Assembly: GCF_028750875.1 (NCBI RefSeq)
Contig: NW_026542595.1
Location: 77,431,386 to 77,495,385, forward strand
From: Macrosteles quadrilineatus
Lineage: Eukaryota > Arthropoda > Insecta > Hemiptera > Cicadellidae
Length of the DNA: 64,000 nucleotides
Direction: 5' to 3'
The translations under genes and the position numbers were made by a program. The notes under the pieces are model-generated. The model was given only the letters and a program-made list of their open reading frames with translations, did not search any database and was not told the origin of the DNA. Numbering within the stretch: the stretch's first letter is position 1; every line of letters starts with the position of its first letter. This document shows, in pieces, positions 12,024-26,135 of this stretch.

Positions 12024-14934
12024 ATATAATCAGTGCAAGGAAGCCCACTTTGTCAGGTCGGTAGGAAATAGTATTTTTTTCACTTGAGTTAGTTTTAAAG
12101 ACTGTTTTCATAAAATTGAAATAAATGCGTTGCCTACAATAAACTAATCCATGGAAAAATACCTTATCAATAACATTTTGTGTTTGTGGTTATTAAAACC
12201 TACATTGGGAAGCGAGCAGTATATTTGACCGCAGAAGCAAAATCACCAAAACACGTCAAAGCAAATATATTCACTCAATTGCCGGAGTAAACAAGTTCTT
12301 TTGGGAATTAGGAAATGGATGATACGCACAAACTGACGTAAGCTCGCTCTGTTTACAACAGATAATCCTTATTTGAACCGATTCCAATAATGTAACGCAC
12401 TAAAGACGGTGAAGTAAAACGTGTATTAATGTTATTGATTGGTGCTTCAGAGAAGCAATAAATAAACACCAATTTCAAACAAATGTAGTTCTTGTCATTC
12501 CTTTAATTTCTTCCTTTACCTTGAGACCTAGAGATTATGTATATAGACAAGTAACATAAAAACTGCATTTAAAGTTTTGCTACTGCTTTGATTTGCAATT
12601 TCTTTAAAAGAAAGGTAAAATTCCTACTTCAATTTAAGTTTGTGTTGTTAACTGGGCACACCCGAGATGATTACAGTTTAAAAGTTAAGTAATGGGTAAA
12701 TGATCCCTTAACGTTAATCTTTAAATCGGTAACTTGCAGTCATCTATGTTCGTTGTTTAAACAGCTTGAAGAACACTGATATAGTGATACCACTTTCTCA
12801 TGGCTTAACATTGTATTCATATAGTGGTCGCAAAACATTGCTAAGATAAAATCTACTAGAAATATTGATTCATTGGTTTAACACTAAATGTTTCAGTGGG
12901 GGCCAAAATACCAACATCAATTAGTATGTGTTGGTAGCGAAACACACCAGTTGCACAATGTGTTGTGTCGAGACCTCACATTACCATGTACAAGGTAGGT
13001 GGAATGTCATAATGTTATTTCAACCCCCGAGACTTACAAAACATTCATCCAGTGTTTGTGTGTATTACACAGCAGCTTAGTTACTATATAGTTCTTGTTT
13101 AAATTATATTTTAATAGTTTGTGACTGTCGTATTACAAAGCCCTTTAAATCTGACGCCCCTTACAGAAGGTTTTAATGGACACAGCGAAATAAGCTCTCA
13201 TGGTTTTCGTTTTATGGCTACGCAGGAAAACAATTTAAATGGTTGATTGCTATGGGTATTACCAATATTAGCAACAATCAGACCCTACCAACCAAGCCGT
13301 CTGACGATTTTAAAATTGCATGTTAACGGTCACTTCCGATATTAACTACTATTAAGTAAACTGAGCATTTATTCTGTTTTTTTTTTAGTTTTTTTTTTTA
13401 GTTGAAGTATTTAATCTACAAAATGTAAATATCAGTGGGCCCAATTGTATTTAAATGATTAACACGTAACCAAATAAAAAAACCATTCAGATGTGATGCA
13501 TCTATTTAAGCATCATAGTCTTAGATTGCAACTTGAAACTTCTCAAAATTGGTATTATGGCTGATTGAAACATATTATTAGGCAATGTTTTTTTTTTCTT
13601 ACAAAATATAAACGAAATGTGTCTTACAACACTTTAAAACCAATCCCCCCACCTCATACTTTGAACGACCACGTTGATAAGGGATGGCAAGTACGTTTAA
13701 GTTATGTAAAATGGATATCCTCTAAGGTTGTACACTCATCATTAGACCAGATTTGTGAATCTTTTCGCCTCCAAAACGTATAAAAACCTTCTATGTCCAT
13801 ACCGTGATTTTTTTATTCACGCATATGTATCTAGATCACTGATTTTGATATACATTTTTTACATAAAAAGCTATCCAAGACATCTTTTAAGCAATACTGT
13901 ATGGTTCTTAAAAAAACTAATTATTTATTAATGATTTAGTTACATTTACCTTTTTCTGCTATGATCGTATAAACTCACCTAAATAATCCATTAAATACTC
14001 AATCTAATTTTTCTAAAATTGATCAATAATTTGATTTTATCCAAATATTTTTACACACTAAAGTTGTTAACTGAGCGATCTAATTTAAATCACCAATATT
14101 TAAATAAAGGCAGATTGGCAATCACTGGACTCCTACAAGCGTGAAATTAGTTTTGTCACAAAAATATCCAAAAGGCATGAATGTAACTAAAGGTTCGTCG
14201 TTCGTATGATAAGTAAAACTCTGTATACATCTTTTTACGTTCATTGATTACAATGTTCCTATTGTTTACATAGCAAATAATCTCTGGTGAAAAACTTTGC
14301 ACTTTATTTTACAAATTTGTCTTTTATATGTGCAGATAGTTATGCTAAATACTCGTTGACAACGTTCATTTTCAGTTTTATTTTCATAAATAAAAAAAAA
14401 ATAATGTTTAATCGACGACATCTATCAAGTACGTGCAATAAAGATTATCAAGGAAACAAAACTACAAACACGCTTTAATAGAAATATAAGGGAATAATGA
14501 TGAGAATTTGGTCAATACCAGCGGTATAGCTTAGAAATATAGGTTTCTTTGAGAAATTTGTTTCTATAAAGAATGAAAGAGAGGCGCAAAATATATAAAT
14601 CAAAGAGATTAATGATGTTATCCCAAAACAAGCCACTAGTGACGATAGGATGGTGCGTACAATTTGTCTTATATTCATTGACATAAATTATTATTTATTT
14701 ATATGGCAAACTAAAGTGTTAAACACTTAAAGTAACCGCAAGCAATCTTCAAAATTTTGTGACCTAAGTGAGTGTAATTAGGATCTTTGAGTCATTCTGT
14801 CATTCTGTTTATGTGAAATTTCGTATTATTCAAAACTAATGTATTTAAAATTGGTCAATCAATTTAAAAACTTCTAGCGTATTTAAACATGTTATGTATA
14901 GTCTGGTCGTTTTTTTCACAATATTAAAGGTTTT
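12024..14934. other. AT-rich non-coding stretch
   Basis: Nothing gene-like is supported. The open frames at 13565-13783, 14287-14478 and 14475-14684 are short, AT-driven and without motifs. Homopolymer T tracts occur near 13377-13400. Confidence 0.55.
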
Positions 14935-15076
14935 TGTCCCCCTTAGGACTCTAATGCAAGATGTAGGTCGTGGCATTATGACATAGATGACATCTTTAAT
15001 AGGCGAGATTTGTACCCGTGACTTTAGAATCCGAAGCTTCGCGCTCTTGTACTAGACCAGCACGCTCCCCAAACAA
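14935..15076 (-). mobile_element. Degenerate tRNA-derived SINE fragment
   Basis: On the minus strand from about 15075 the text gctggtctagtacaagagc resembles an A box and cgggtacaaatctcgcc a B box at tRNA-like spacing. It does not fold as a functional tRNA by eye. The sequence continuing toward 14935 looks like SINE body. Boundaries are approximate. Confidence 0.45.
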
Positions 15077-18000
15077 TTTAAGGTTGACATCACACTTTTG
15101 ACCAGTTACTTTGATAATGTGTTCTTTATAAGAAAATCAGGTTTTTTTTAAGTAGACTCCCTGTTTATAAATGTATAAATATTGTTATTTTGATACATAA
15201 AGTTTATCAGAAACGTTCAGTTTAGTTGAAAAATATCACTATTTATACATTTTATTTTTAACGGTTCATGAATGTATTCTCATTTTTATATATCAATGAA
15301 AGTGTCTATTTTACAACCTGTATACTGTAACTGTATAAAAAAAGTTCAAATTGAAAATGAATAATCTAAAATTGCAATCTATTAAATGTGTAGGTTTCTC
15401 GTTGAAACAAGCAATATAAGCATATTATTATGATATCGTAGTTTAAACGGTCATTGGTGAATGTTAGCAATTGTTAGCGTGTTAATGGACTATTTAACTT
15501 GGGGATTGATGGTAGAGTACCAGCCTCTTGGGCATTGCAGAGCTTGGAGAGGATATGACAACAAACCTCCTCGTTCTAACTTTAAACCTCTAATGATCCT
15601 TTTACTCTAGAGACTTAGTTACCATGTTACAGACCATAGTGCAGTATATTCCTCCAGAACATTCAAAACTTCTATAGCTTTTGTAATGTTTGGTTAAAGA
15701 AAAGAAATTTGTGTTGGTTTATCATATAAAAAGATAGTTTGTAATACTGGCTGAAAAGAAACTTTCACCTCCCCACCTTAACCTTTTATATATTTGAGAT
15801 ATTTGAAATCGGTTTGCGGTAACCTTCTTAGATATGAGGGACTTCAATAATGATAGTCAATTTTAAAAATGTTGGGGGTGGCTCAAAATTAAAAAAAAGT
15901 ATAGTATACTTTCATATCTTTTTACAAGTCTTGATGAAACTAAACATTGAAAATATTAACTAATTACAAAATGGCGCTCTTAAGTGATTCACCCTAAAAC
16001 GGACAGAGATTACCGTAATTATTGGGAGTTGAGTACAAACTAACAAGATATTGTAGAATCACGAACTTTAAAAATATTTAAACTAATTATTTGTGTCCGA
16101 AAATGTGGTAGTTGGTGTCTAAATTGCATCAATAAATTATAAATCGTACCAAGTTTATATGTTTACAGCATTACATTATTTCAGCGGATTAAATTAGTAT
16201 TATAAAAAAGTTGTACGTCAGAGATGTGTATGTCGATAGTAACATATCATCCTTGACAGGTCTTGAATAAACTCTTTAAAATGTCGATAATTCTATCACT
16301 AAGTGTAATGAAGTGGCATGTTTCGAGGTTTTATTGACTGGGGTTACTTGATTATATAAGTATTTTTAGATCATAAATTGTTGGTTATAATTTGTCGTTT
16401 TAAACAAAATTTACATTAAGAAGTTAGTTAGCTTTTGAAAAATCTCTTTGTGCCATACATTATATTTTGGAATAAAATCTTAAATAAATAATAATAGAAT
16501 ATTTAAGGTTTAAAATATTATATAAAATACGTTAACAATAGATATAAAAATATAAAAATATTATAAAGATATTTAAAAATAGATATACCATTAATATTTG
16601 TCCATACCGTAATAAAAACACAATGAAATGCTTCAAACATAAAATAGACACTTTAGGAATCAGGTGATTACAGAACTTAAATGATCTTCAGAAGCTACTT
16701 TTTAAAACGCCTTTCTATTTTTTGTTATTTATATTTTAAAGGTTATATTGGAACACGTAACATTGAAATAGTTTATTTTCACAATATTTCGTTTATTTTC
16801 ACGCTGTTTTCGAAACAATCTAATAAGTAAAAATTACAACATCATCTCATGAAATGTTTTATTGTATTTACTGTAACATATGCAAGGAAAGCACAAGGTT
16901 GAGCTTCTAAATTCACTATCTGTCTCTGTACATAAGAAGCACGTCTCAGAGTGTATTTTAGTACTGAGCTGAGGAGAGACCGAGGCCGTTATCTCACTTG
17001 GCCAGCTTGACCGTTGATCAGATGACTGAAAAAGATTAAAAAGACACGAAAAAACAATTCAGCAGGAAAAAAGAAAACATAAAAATTTAAATTGAAACCT
17101 TTTATAATGTAGTTAAAACAATAAATTTTCAATCTTATCCTTAAATATTTTTGTAATAGCTAAAATATCTAATGTAATAATATAAAACACTTAGCTAACA
17201 ATAACTGATTCCTTGCTTCGAAAATAGAAACAAAAAGCATTTAAATAATAATTGAAACAACCCACACCGATATTTACCGTTATAAATAGCCATTGATGCG
17301 AGTTCATTCTCTGAATTATTAAATAGTTAAACGCTTCACATGTGTTTATTTATTGTCCATGAAACAAATTTACTTTGGCGTTTGAGAATTTATCATTACA
17401 GCTCTCTTTATCTTTTATATGAATTCTGAATATAATAGCTACTGCAATTTCTTTTATTAGCACACACAGTTAATACCTACGTTGTTCAACAGCATTTAGA
17501 ATCGTTAATTATAAAATGAGTAAAATAAAATTGGTCTATGTGTAATAATTTTGTTCAAGCCTTTAACACAGTGATAGAAGCATGAACATGCAACTTTGAT
17601 AACCATTCTAAGCAATTACATAATTCATTCGATCTATTATCTACTTCACCTTAGAACCCCTATCCCATAATAGTATTGTCTACATAAAGGTATTTTAAAA
17701 TATTCTGGTATTGACGAAATATATCTACTCGGCCAAAGAAATAACGTAATGTAATTAATTAAAATTTAAGGACTCACTTGAACGAAGAATGAACAACATG
17801 AAAGGGTATTTTCGTTGTATGAGTTGCTTGAACATATTTCCCAGTTTATGATTATTTTATATTTTACACCTCTTAACGAATAAAATATATTTCAATACTA
17901 TCTAATCTTCCCCAACTGAACTATATAAAAGGAATTCAATTAATAATATTTCAATGCTTACATATATTCTTTCTAAGTCTGATATAAATGCCAATATTTT

Positions 18001-19454
18001 TTAACAAACAACAATAGACTACAGTAGTTATACGTGATGAAGTTTGAAAATGTTGGTAAATATCATACAATCCTCGTATTGACTACCAGAGAACAAAGCT
18101 TTGTTAAAAGTAAGAGGAATATCAAACAATGGCGCTGTTTAACGCTACTATTTGCACTGTCTTGTATTACTGTAATGTCATACTACTGTAATGTTGCTAA
18201 AGAGCTGATTTTTAACGAACAATTAACATTTACTTAGTTTTATCATTGACTATTTTTTGATCATTGACTAGTTTTAACATTGACTATGTTTTTATTCATT
18301 ACGTTTTAAACTCAAAGCCTCGAATCCTGTAATTTGTTGCCAAATTACGAATACAGATTCTGGTGTTTAGAGGTGATAAAGAACAAACATTGTAAGGGGC
18401 TGTTACAACTTATGATTAAGACTCTGGATTAATATCTGGATCATATAATTATGATTAATAATTTTTTAATGCCTAACTACATATCTTTCTGTCGCCGTGG
18501 AACTTCGTTTATTAACATCGTTCTGTGGTTCATTTTGATGACTATCAAATAATGAATAGTAGTGAATGAATAGCAGTGAAAGCAGTAACCTTTATTTAGA
18601 GGAGAAAATATTTCTGAATATAAAACCATAAAACAAAAGTTTCTAATGTAGGCCTGGTAAAAATAAACTAATTTAGGTTAGTTCAACGCCATAAATCAGA
18701 AGAGGACCACAGTCCCACGATGCTACTCACGTTTTTTAGTTGATGTAAATCAAATGTCATAATTGTAGCTAAACAACAAGTTTGAACCTTGAGTTCCTTA
18801 TCAATTTATATCCTCTTATCTCTTATCATTGCTTAGTTAAGAGGTTCAAATATGCGCAATAGAATAAGTCCATATAAATTGCATCTCTCATCCATGGCCA
18901 TTATCTCTCATCTTGCTGAAAATGTCCATTATCCTATCAGATTAATCTAGATATTATACGAGTATGTGTTTTACTGTGTGCACATGTGGTTTTGTGTTAC
19001 TATGACGGAAATGGTTGTCAAACCTTGAAAGATGGTGTGGCAAGTTTTCTTAACTTAATGCTTAAAATATACTCAATACGCAACAAAAAGTAGATAACCA
19101 ATTGTAACCCTAAAACTTAAATCGCATTATAGCATCCAAATTTGCCCTACTTTTCTATAATGATTCTCGAGACCTGAAAGATTTAATTGTAACATGAGAT
19201 TGGCTTTGAAACTATTTTAAGATATGGTCAACTCGGGAAGAAATGTCTTTACGTAAGGAGATACTTTATTTCAAGGAGATACATTCAAGGAGATATTTCA
19301 GTGACTGTAACTTGAGAAGCTTTTACTCTAATACAAACAAATGACTTATATCCAGACTTACAGTAAATTGTTGACAGTAACATCTGGCAAAGAGATGAGA
19401 ATATTTTTTCCCTACAGTCACCCGACAAAGAGGGCTTCCTTGCACTGACTTTAG
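15077..19454. other. Long non-coding stretch
   Basis: No gene supported. Small local repeats only: about three copies of a tttatcattgacta-like phrase at 18239-18295 and of aaggagata at 19256-19296. The 67-codon frame at 18034-18237 has no recognisable motif. Confidence 0.55.
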
Positions 19455-19860
19455 TACAGAAAGTTGCTAATTGTTGCATTTACTTACTTTTGCCGCACTC
19501 TTTTATGTCGCACTCCTAAATTCCAACCAAACAATACAAAACAGTGTGCTTTTATTCGGCTCGTAATTCGTGAACGCTTGGAAATAGGTTGGCAACACTT
19601 AAAGATACTATGACTACGATCAGCTTTTGCAGTATTCACATTTCGTCCAACGATTGGATCTAACCTAACCTAAATACGTGCTGTATAATGTTTGAAAGAC
19701 TAATTATGTATATGCTTTAAAGTAAGTGTAGGAAAAATATAATGTGTAACACGAGTGGAAAGTGTCTTTGCTGCACTCGAGAAAATTTTGACACTCACCT
19801 ACTGCTGGTGCGTAAACATTTCTCTCAATTTTAGCAAAGTGCTACATTGCACACTAGTTA
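19455..19860 (-). repeat. Dispersed repeat, copy 2
   Basis: Inverted partner of 11560-12023, with the same order of blocks when read on the minus strand (aactagtgtgcaatg, ctcgagtgcagcaaagac, tgtttggttggaat, gtaagtaaatgca). It lacks about 80 bases present in copy 1 around 11690-11770. Confidence 0.75.
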
Positions 19861-20392
19861 AACAAATAATTATTTCATATTAAGGTGAGTTATTTTTTAA
19901 CAAAGAATACATTTGTAAATAAACAAACTTGCATTAAGTTACTGAAATATTGTCAACATAAAATTAGACTTTATCCAAACAAGCTAACAATCATCAGATA
20001 CTAGTTCGACATGGTATGCTGATTACATTAAACCGTTCGTTCAGTTTGGATTAGCTAAATTACTAATTACATTAAAACGTTGAATAGTTACCATAATAGA
20101 TCAAAAACAATTTCTGTAAACCGTTTGTCATGTTAGGCTCAGTTGGGTAATGAATAGATCAATTAATTGTTAATGAGTGACGTCAGCCCACTGCCACATA
20201 GATGTTGATTGAAGTAGTTGTATGGACTGAGAAGGTTATTTATATCCAAATGTAAAGGTTGAAGAGTAATTAATCCTACTGGGTTCCCACCTACGCTGCT
20301 TTGGTAGATGGAACTGATACGTCACATTGCGAAAATTAAAGCAACTTTTGCCTCTGGGTCGTTTGCACCCTTTGTCAATAGATACCTTAAAC
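19861..20392. other. Non-coding stretch
   Basis: No open frame or repeat recognised between the dispersed repeat and the palindromic element. Confidence 0.5.
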
Positions 20393-20659
20393 AATCAATA
20401 CAATAATATTTTCATTGGGTTTAGTCAAGGAGTCAGTTTCATAAGGCTATAGACCTAGTAGTTGACGCAACGATTGCATAAAGATATCGTTAACGACTTC
20501 AGTAGAAAAGTTATAGTACAAGCCTTGACGTGTGCCTTAAAAACTTCTACAAGGGTCGTTAACAATATCTTTACGCAATCTTTGCGTCAACTACTAGGTC
20601 TATATCTTTATGAAACTGACTCCTTCACTAAATCCAGTTAAAATAGTATTGTATTGATT
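20393..20659. mobile_element. Palindromic MITE (~267 bp)
   Basis: Nearly the whole interval is one imperfect palindrome. The left arm aatcaatacaata then ggagtcagtttcataa then tagacctagtagttgacgca is matched in reverse by tgcgtcaactactaggtcta, ttatgaaactgactcc and tattgtattgatt. The spacer is about 40-50 bp. No coding capacity. The superfamily cannot be assigned because the flanking duplication is unclear. Confidence 0.75.
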
Positions 20660-23600
20660 TTAACACTATTTACGCGAGTTGCGTATGCTATTTTACCTAC
20701 GAGAGTGTTTAATTACTAAAAAACACTACTCATAACTTCTAAGATAGGTTATGTTTTCGTTAATAACCTTCCATTGCCACTGACAGTGATGCAAAGAAAC
20801 ATCGTACCAAACACTTAAATTTACCACTCAAAAATTAAATTGGCCTGAACAGCTGATTAGTTGAAGTTAAACTTATTACAATTTTACTTCTTCTATCTCA
20901 ATTCTTGAACCTCATTGGTCCGTTATCCGTGTTGTCATGAGTAAAACTAAGCTAATCTGAAAGTAGACAATGCTGTTATGTAAATATTTAAATTCCAAGA
21001 ACCGAACTGAAACAGTCGTACGTAAATATTTTCCCTACAATTAGGAGGTCATGACAACCTTCCAACACAGTCTAGCAACAAACATGGGTAACTCAACACT
21101 TTTTTAACCAACTGCTTTTGATACATGTCAACATGAATTAAATTATTCATCTTTAATTCACATATATTACCTTTCTCAATACTTTGGCTGAATTAACAAC
21201 GGTTTGATTTGTTTATTTTTTTAAATGGTATGACTTAAATTACTGATAAATATTGCCCATATCCTTGTGATAGGGATTTGAACACAATATTTGATCGACA
21301 ACCTAATCCTTTTGTAAGGATTGTTTGTACTATAACGAGTGAACTGAATCCGTTGAGTTATTAATATGGTTTGATTAAGCCAAATATCAAACGAACAAAG
21401 CATTATGTTACATGACAAAGAGTCTACGTGAGTCCGTATGATGAAACGTAACCAGTGAAAAATAACTCTATGCAATACGAAATTCTATTTACACTGCCTT
21501 ATAGCTAAGGGATGCTTTTAGTTTTATTTATTTTTAAATAGATATTTAGCTATAAAATGACAGTCCATTGGGACTCCTATAAAATGAATGAGCAATTATT
21601 ACATGTGCATTGTGTATTGCATAACATGAATAACATTAATCACATTCTGTCGTGATAATTAGCTGCAAAAACAATGTATTTAACATTAATGGCATTCAGC
21701 CAAATTAGTGATGCAACGGTTTATTCACATGCGCTCTCATTTATATGCTGTGGGAAAATTAATAAATTTATTTTTTTACGAATGTATTGTGAATTTATGA
21801 AAGGTTTTATTAACCATAGTTCGTCCGAAGAAAACTGTGGGATATTATATATTACATTATTTTTTAAGAGGATAGACCAATTTAATTCATAACTTTCGGT
21901 TTTTAAGAGTTTTAAAACTTAGTTTATATTAATGTCCAATCTATTCATAATAATATTTTATTTCTGCTACGTGTGAGATTGAGTGTTTTATCTTAGATTG
22001 TGATTATCTAAATTAGGAGAAGGCTCGAAACGAAAATAACTATATTTTGAAGTGTGATCACTAACAAATTTGTATGTTTGTTTGTAGGCTCTTAGTAGAG
22101 ATAGATGTATTAAGTGCAGAAGGTTCTTCTCTGCAAGAGGATACGTTTAATTTTTTTCTGAATAGGCGGACCATTATCTAAAGGTATTAATCACTGGGTA
22201 CGGTATAATTTTGCAATTGGTGTTTGGTGGGGTTTGAAACAGGCATTTTAGGGCATATGTTCCTTGTTTGAAATACTAAACTAGCAGCTACCTGTAAAAT
22301 TCTCGTGCCACTATGTTTTTTTTCCATAGAAAAAATGTGCTAACAAGTTATCATCAGTGTGTGACTTCGTCGTCGTCAGCGTTGTTTTTTTACTTAAATA
22401 TTTAACAAACAAAATATTACCAAATGAACATACTTGACCGTTCTGGTCATTACTTAACTATCTCAACTAAAACCCCTGACGTCCAGTTACAGTTCTAACA
22501 TCAATCAATGGATGTGTGCGGCAAATTGAATTGAACTTACTACTTTGGAAAATTCAACGATATTCAAATAGTTTGATAAAAAAAAATACAGACAGTTAAA
22601 AGCCGTTACTAGCTTTTACGGAATTTACATCCTATAAAGGCACTTCGTTATCAATAATTGGATATTGGAAAACAAACGGATGCGTCGGTACTAATTAATA
22701 ATAATATTTGTATCAACATCCACATTTGTAATCAGGGCAACCATTTTAATACTTGATAACCTAAAAATTAGTAAGCCCTATCCTTTTCAATATCCTTTAT
22801 CTCAAATAGGTTACCTCTACTTGTGCCATAGGTATACGTATACATGATACATAAATAAGTACAGCTACTTATCGTAAACATAAAATAAAAAAATAAACTA
22901 GGTTTGAAAATTGTCATGATGAGAATTCACAGAAGTATTGTAAAATAAATATATTTGTGGAACCGAAGGAAATATTTAACCCTGATACTTGGGTAAAATA
23001 TTGGCTTTATATCTTGAAAGATTCGTAAAGGAAATCCTGTTGCCAATATGGAGGTTTTCTCTGATAGGGACATTTGTAATGTAGATGCACACATTTATTG
23101 GATCGTCTAAGTATAGGGTGAACAAAAAATGTATGGTAAAAATACATTAAATACAACTATCTAGCCAACTTTACACCTACCAGGTACTGCATTTCAAAAG
23201 AAATGTATTTATTACATCAATATTTCTGGTTTATTAGTATATTAATGGCACGTTTTCCATCAACGGTTTCTTCAAAAACTAACTTCAAAGACATATTTGA
23301 TTTCTCTAATGTGGCAAATGAGCTTAGAATATAGAAAAGCTATAAATTATAGAGCTATAGAACTTAGATGCACTAGACAATATTATTGTTAGATGATACG
23401 GAAAGTAAATAAAAGATACATCTAATCTTATATACTAAAAAAAAAATGTCCAATACTTGTGACAGCTAGCCTGACCATACTACTGGACCGAATTACATGC
23501 GGGTAATACAAAATTAAAGATATTCTCATGTAGATGTGTAAAATCCCTTTATAAATTAAAATAGGAAAATAAATCGCACAAAAAATTAATTTAGAAAAAA

Positions 23601-23771
23601 TATAACATAAGCCTTATGGGTTGCCATGTTGGTGACGAAATAACAACCAAATATAAACAGAAAATCAAAACAAATTGAAGAAATTCAAATCACGTGTTTA
23701 ATTTACAGCGTGGGTTAAAAAAAGAGAAGTTTGCACAATACATACTTTTGGTCGAACACGGGGTGAGCTCT
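20660..23771. other. Non-coding stretch
   Basis: No supported gene. The phrase ggaaagtaaataaaaga near 23400 is also found beside the repeat at 45303, where it directly adjoins the block seen here at 23772, so it may be a detached part of that repeat. Confidence 0.5.
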
Positions 23772-23910
23772 CGTAACACTTAAAACATATATTTACGCTT
23801 ATACTGTTAACTCACAAGACGGTAAATATACATAAAAGATGGTAAGTGGGGATCGATTTCGATTGGACACCAATTCCGTTGCAATCATCATTAGACCCAA
23901 TAGGCGAATG
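23772..23910 (+). repeat. Dispersed repeat, copy A (partner at 45303)
   Basis: Shares cgtaacacttaaaacatata, actgtta-actcacaagac, ggtaaatataca, gatggtaagtgg and gatcgatttcgattggacac with 45303-45431, in the same orientation, with small indels (for example ccaattccgttg present only here). Element class not recognised. Confidence 0.8.
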
Positions 23911-25141
23911 ACATCATTTCGCTTAGACCATAGATAAAACATACTAGTCTATGCTTAGACTCATGCCGGGCCACTAATGGTGCTCATATCTAGTTATACT
24001 AAGTTTCTATAACACTTGAGAGTTTCAGCTTTAAATACATATATACAACATTAAACATAGTCTCTTATTTGGTATCAGTATTATTAGACTTTTAAATGTT
24101 TCATTTCTTTAGTGGACACCCTGTATTTTAGAGCTTTTATGATCATCAATTCTATATAAAATCGTATCTAAGTGTGTTTTGACAAGAAAATAGATGGGAT
24201 GTTGAATTTTATCTAGAAATTGTTGTCTTTTTGCAAGATGCTATATGTTTGAGTTTGAAACTTAACCAATTCTTCGGAAACTTTGTCTGATAAAACAATA
24301 AACTTACAAATGAAGCTACAACAATCTGTTTTGCTATGAGTTATCTTTATAGTTTCAGTTTAATTATTGTGCTTTCTCGTAATTGAGAATTGTGAAGTGA
24401 ACCTTTTGCAAGACAAATTTTGTAGTCGTTGAACGTTACTTTACACTCAACCTGTTTTTGGATCACTTATATTTATTCTCTATACTTGTTGTTCCTAATC
24501 TTTCTAAGCTTGTAAAAAATGTTTTATATTTTGTGCTGATTTTTGTAATTTTTACAAATTGGATTCAAAAATGTAATTGGATACCAGTTATTGAAAAAGC
24601 GGCGTCCTACACGTTTGCATTTGGGTTTAAATTTGTTATTAAATATTTAGTTTTGTGTTAATACAATAAATTTATTAATTCATGCAAAACGTGTTCCTTT
24701 GATAGTTGTATATTCCCCTATAGTAAACCTTTATAATATTTAGATTTTAGACTTTTGACTGGAACGTTTGTACGGAAGTTCGAATTACCTATTAGCCTAA
24801 AATCTCTCATAATTATATGGTCATTTTTATTCAGCTTGATTTCTTGCCCAGGGTACTTTGTTAAGACTAATGGTGTTTTCTAGTTGTGTAAGTTTTTTTT
24901 TTTATATTTGGCATTCTAGAGTTGCTGTTGCCAAATGAATTATCCGTTTTCAAGTATCTCTATTCCTATTCTATAATCGGTAAAAAATTCCACGGTCTTA
25001 ACTTTAATTTGACTGAACAATTGTTTAGGAAAATAACAGATGTATCCACCTTTAAGTGACCCTGCTTGACCTCTTACATTGGATCTTCTTACTTGGAGAC
25101 TCAAATATTTATAATATCTACAAAACATACAATAAATGCCA
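23911..25141. other. Non-coding stretch
   Basis: No gene supported. The 67-codon frame at 24458-24661 is hydrophobic because it is AT-rich; no start context or motif was recognised. Confidence 0.5.
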
Positions 25142-25355
25142 CCTTCACAAACAGACGACGTACTAACAAATAACATATTCATTTGCCGCTTTACATTCCG
25201 CCAGTCTCGGCGCCTGCAGCATGGGAAGGACGATTGTCTGAGAGCAGCTGTCACTCCCAACACTGCAAACATCTCACTGAAGTTGTTGAATGTTGTACAA
25301 GGTGGGAAGGAAATCGTGTGTTCAATGTGTACATGCCTCTAAAATGATCCTTTTA
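25142..25355 (+). repeat. GC-richer dispersed repeat, copy A
   Basis: Nearly identical to 37467-37697 over about 200 bp, including gacgtactaacaaataacat, gccgctttacattccgccag, tctcggcgcctgcagcatgg and ctgagagcagctgtcact. Local GC content is well above the flanks. Open frames on both strands here differ between the copies because of indels, so coding is unlikely. Confidence 0.85.
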
Positions 25356-25852
25356 TATATCAAGTAAAAGTAAAATTAACATTGGTGAAAATGTAAATTA
25401 AAAGTTTTTTTTTATAGATGGGTTTTTAAAAATCTTTGCTTTCTTTATGAAGCTTGCTTTCTTTTAAAACTGATACCTTCATTTATGAGAGAAATCTAAA
25501 TACTTAAACACCTATGTTCTGAAAAAAAAATCTAATAAACGTAACAACTAAGATAAAATATTACAAAAGAAAGGCACAAAAACAAGTTAATACTGTACAA
25601 AACAAACATTAAAAGTTGAAGGTAGTAAATGTAAGAAGGTATTTAGTAAATGTTCAAAAAAAAAATGTAAGATGGTAAAATTCCGAAATCTAGCATTTGA
25701 GATTCAATAACAATAAGAATTATTGTGAAGATATAAAGTAAAGATCAAAGAAACGATTAAAGAAACAGTAAAATCAGTAACGGTACAGAAACAGTAAACT
25801 CTCAGTAAAGATTAAAGAAACATTAGTAAAATAAACTATTTTTTTCTTTATA
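25356..25852. other. A-rich non-coding stretch
   Basis: Low-complexity A-rich sequence with loosely repeated acagtaaa-type phrases (25650-25830). No gene. Confidence 0.5.
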
Positions 25853-26135
25853 CTAAATCAAATCAAATCAAATCAAATCAAAATGCCTTTATTCTTGAGC
25901 GCTTCTCAATACAATATTGGTTTACAGAATAACTCACGTCACTAAAACTAAACATTTAAAAGTCAAATATCTAAACAAATTATGTACAAGAATAAAAAAT
26001 CAACAAAAAATTACATTCCTGCTTTACAATGTATTTTAACCTTTTTTTTAAAGCCAAGGCCGAAAGGCTTTTGATCTGATAGGGGAGGTCATTGTAAATC
26101 ATTAGCCTAATAGTTTTTTTTTCTTTCTTCAACGT
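25853..26135 (-). mobile_element. LINE 3' end fragment with (TTTGA)n tail
   Basis: Read on the minus strand, a peptide-coding stretch near 26105-26020 gives a sequence around YNDLPYQIKSLSALALKKRL, typical of the carboxyl end of CR1/jockey-like reverse transcriptases. It is followed by a short 3' UTR, an AATAAA near 25895 and a (TTTGA)n tail at 25853-25883. Everything upstream of the RT carboxyl end is missing, the usual outcome of 5' truncation. The tail resembles that of the LINE at 29712. Confidence 0.65.

Noticed and set aside
15004..15075. tRNA gene on the minus strand
   Set aside because: B box is imperfect and no cloverleaf closes; better read as a SINE remnant.
24940..25272. 110-codon minus frame with several Cys
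   Set aside because: Half lies in the dispersed repeat at 25142; the frame is not kept in the copy at 37467.
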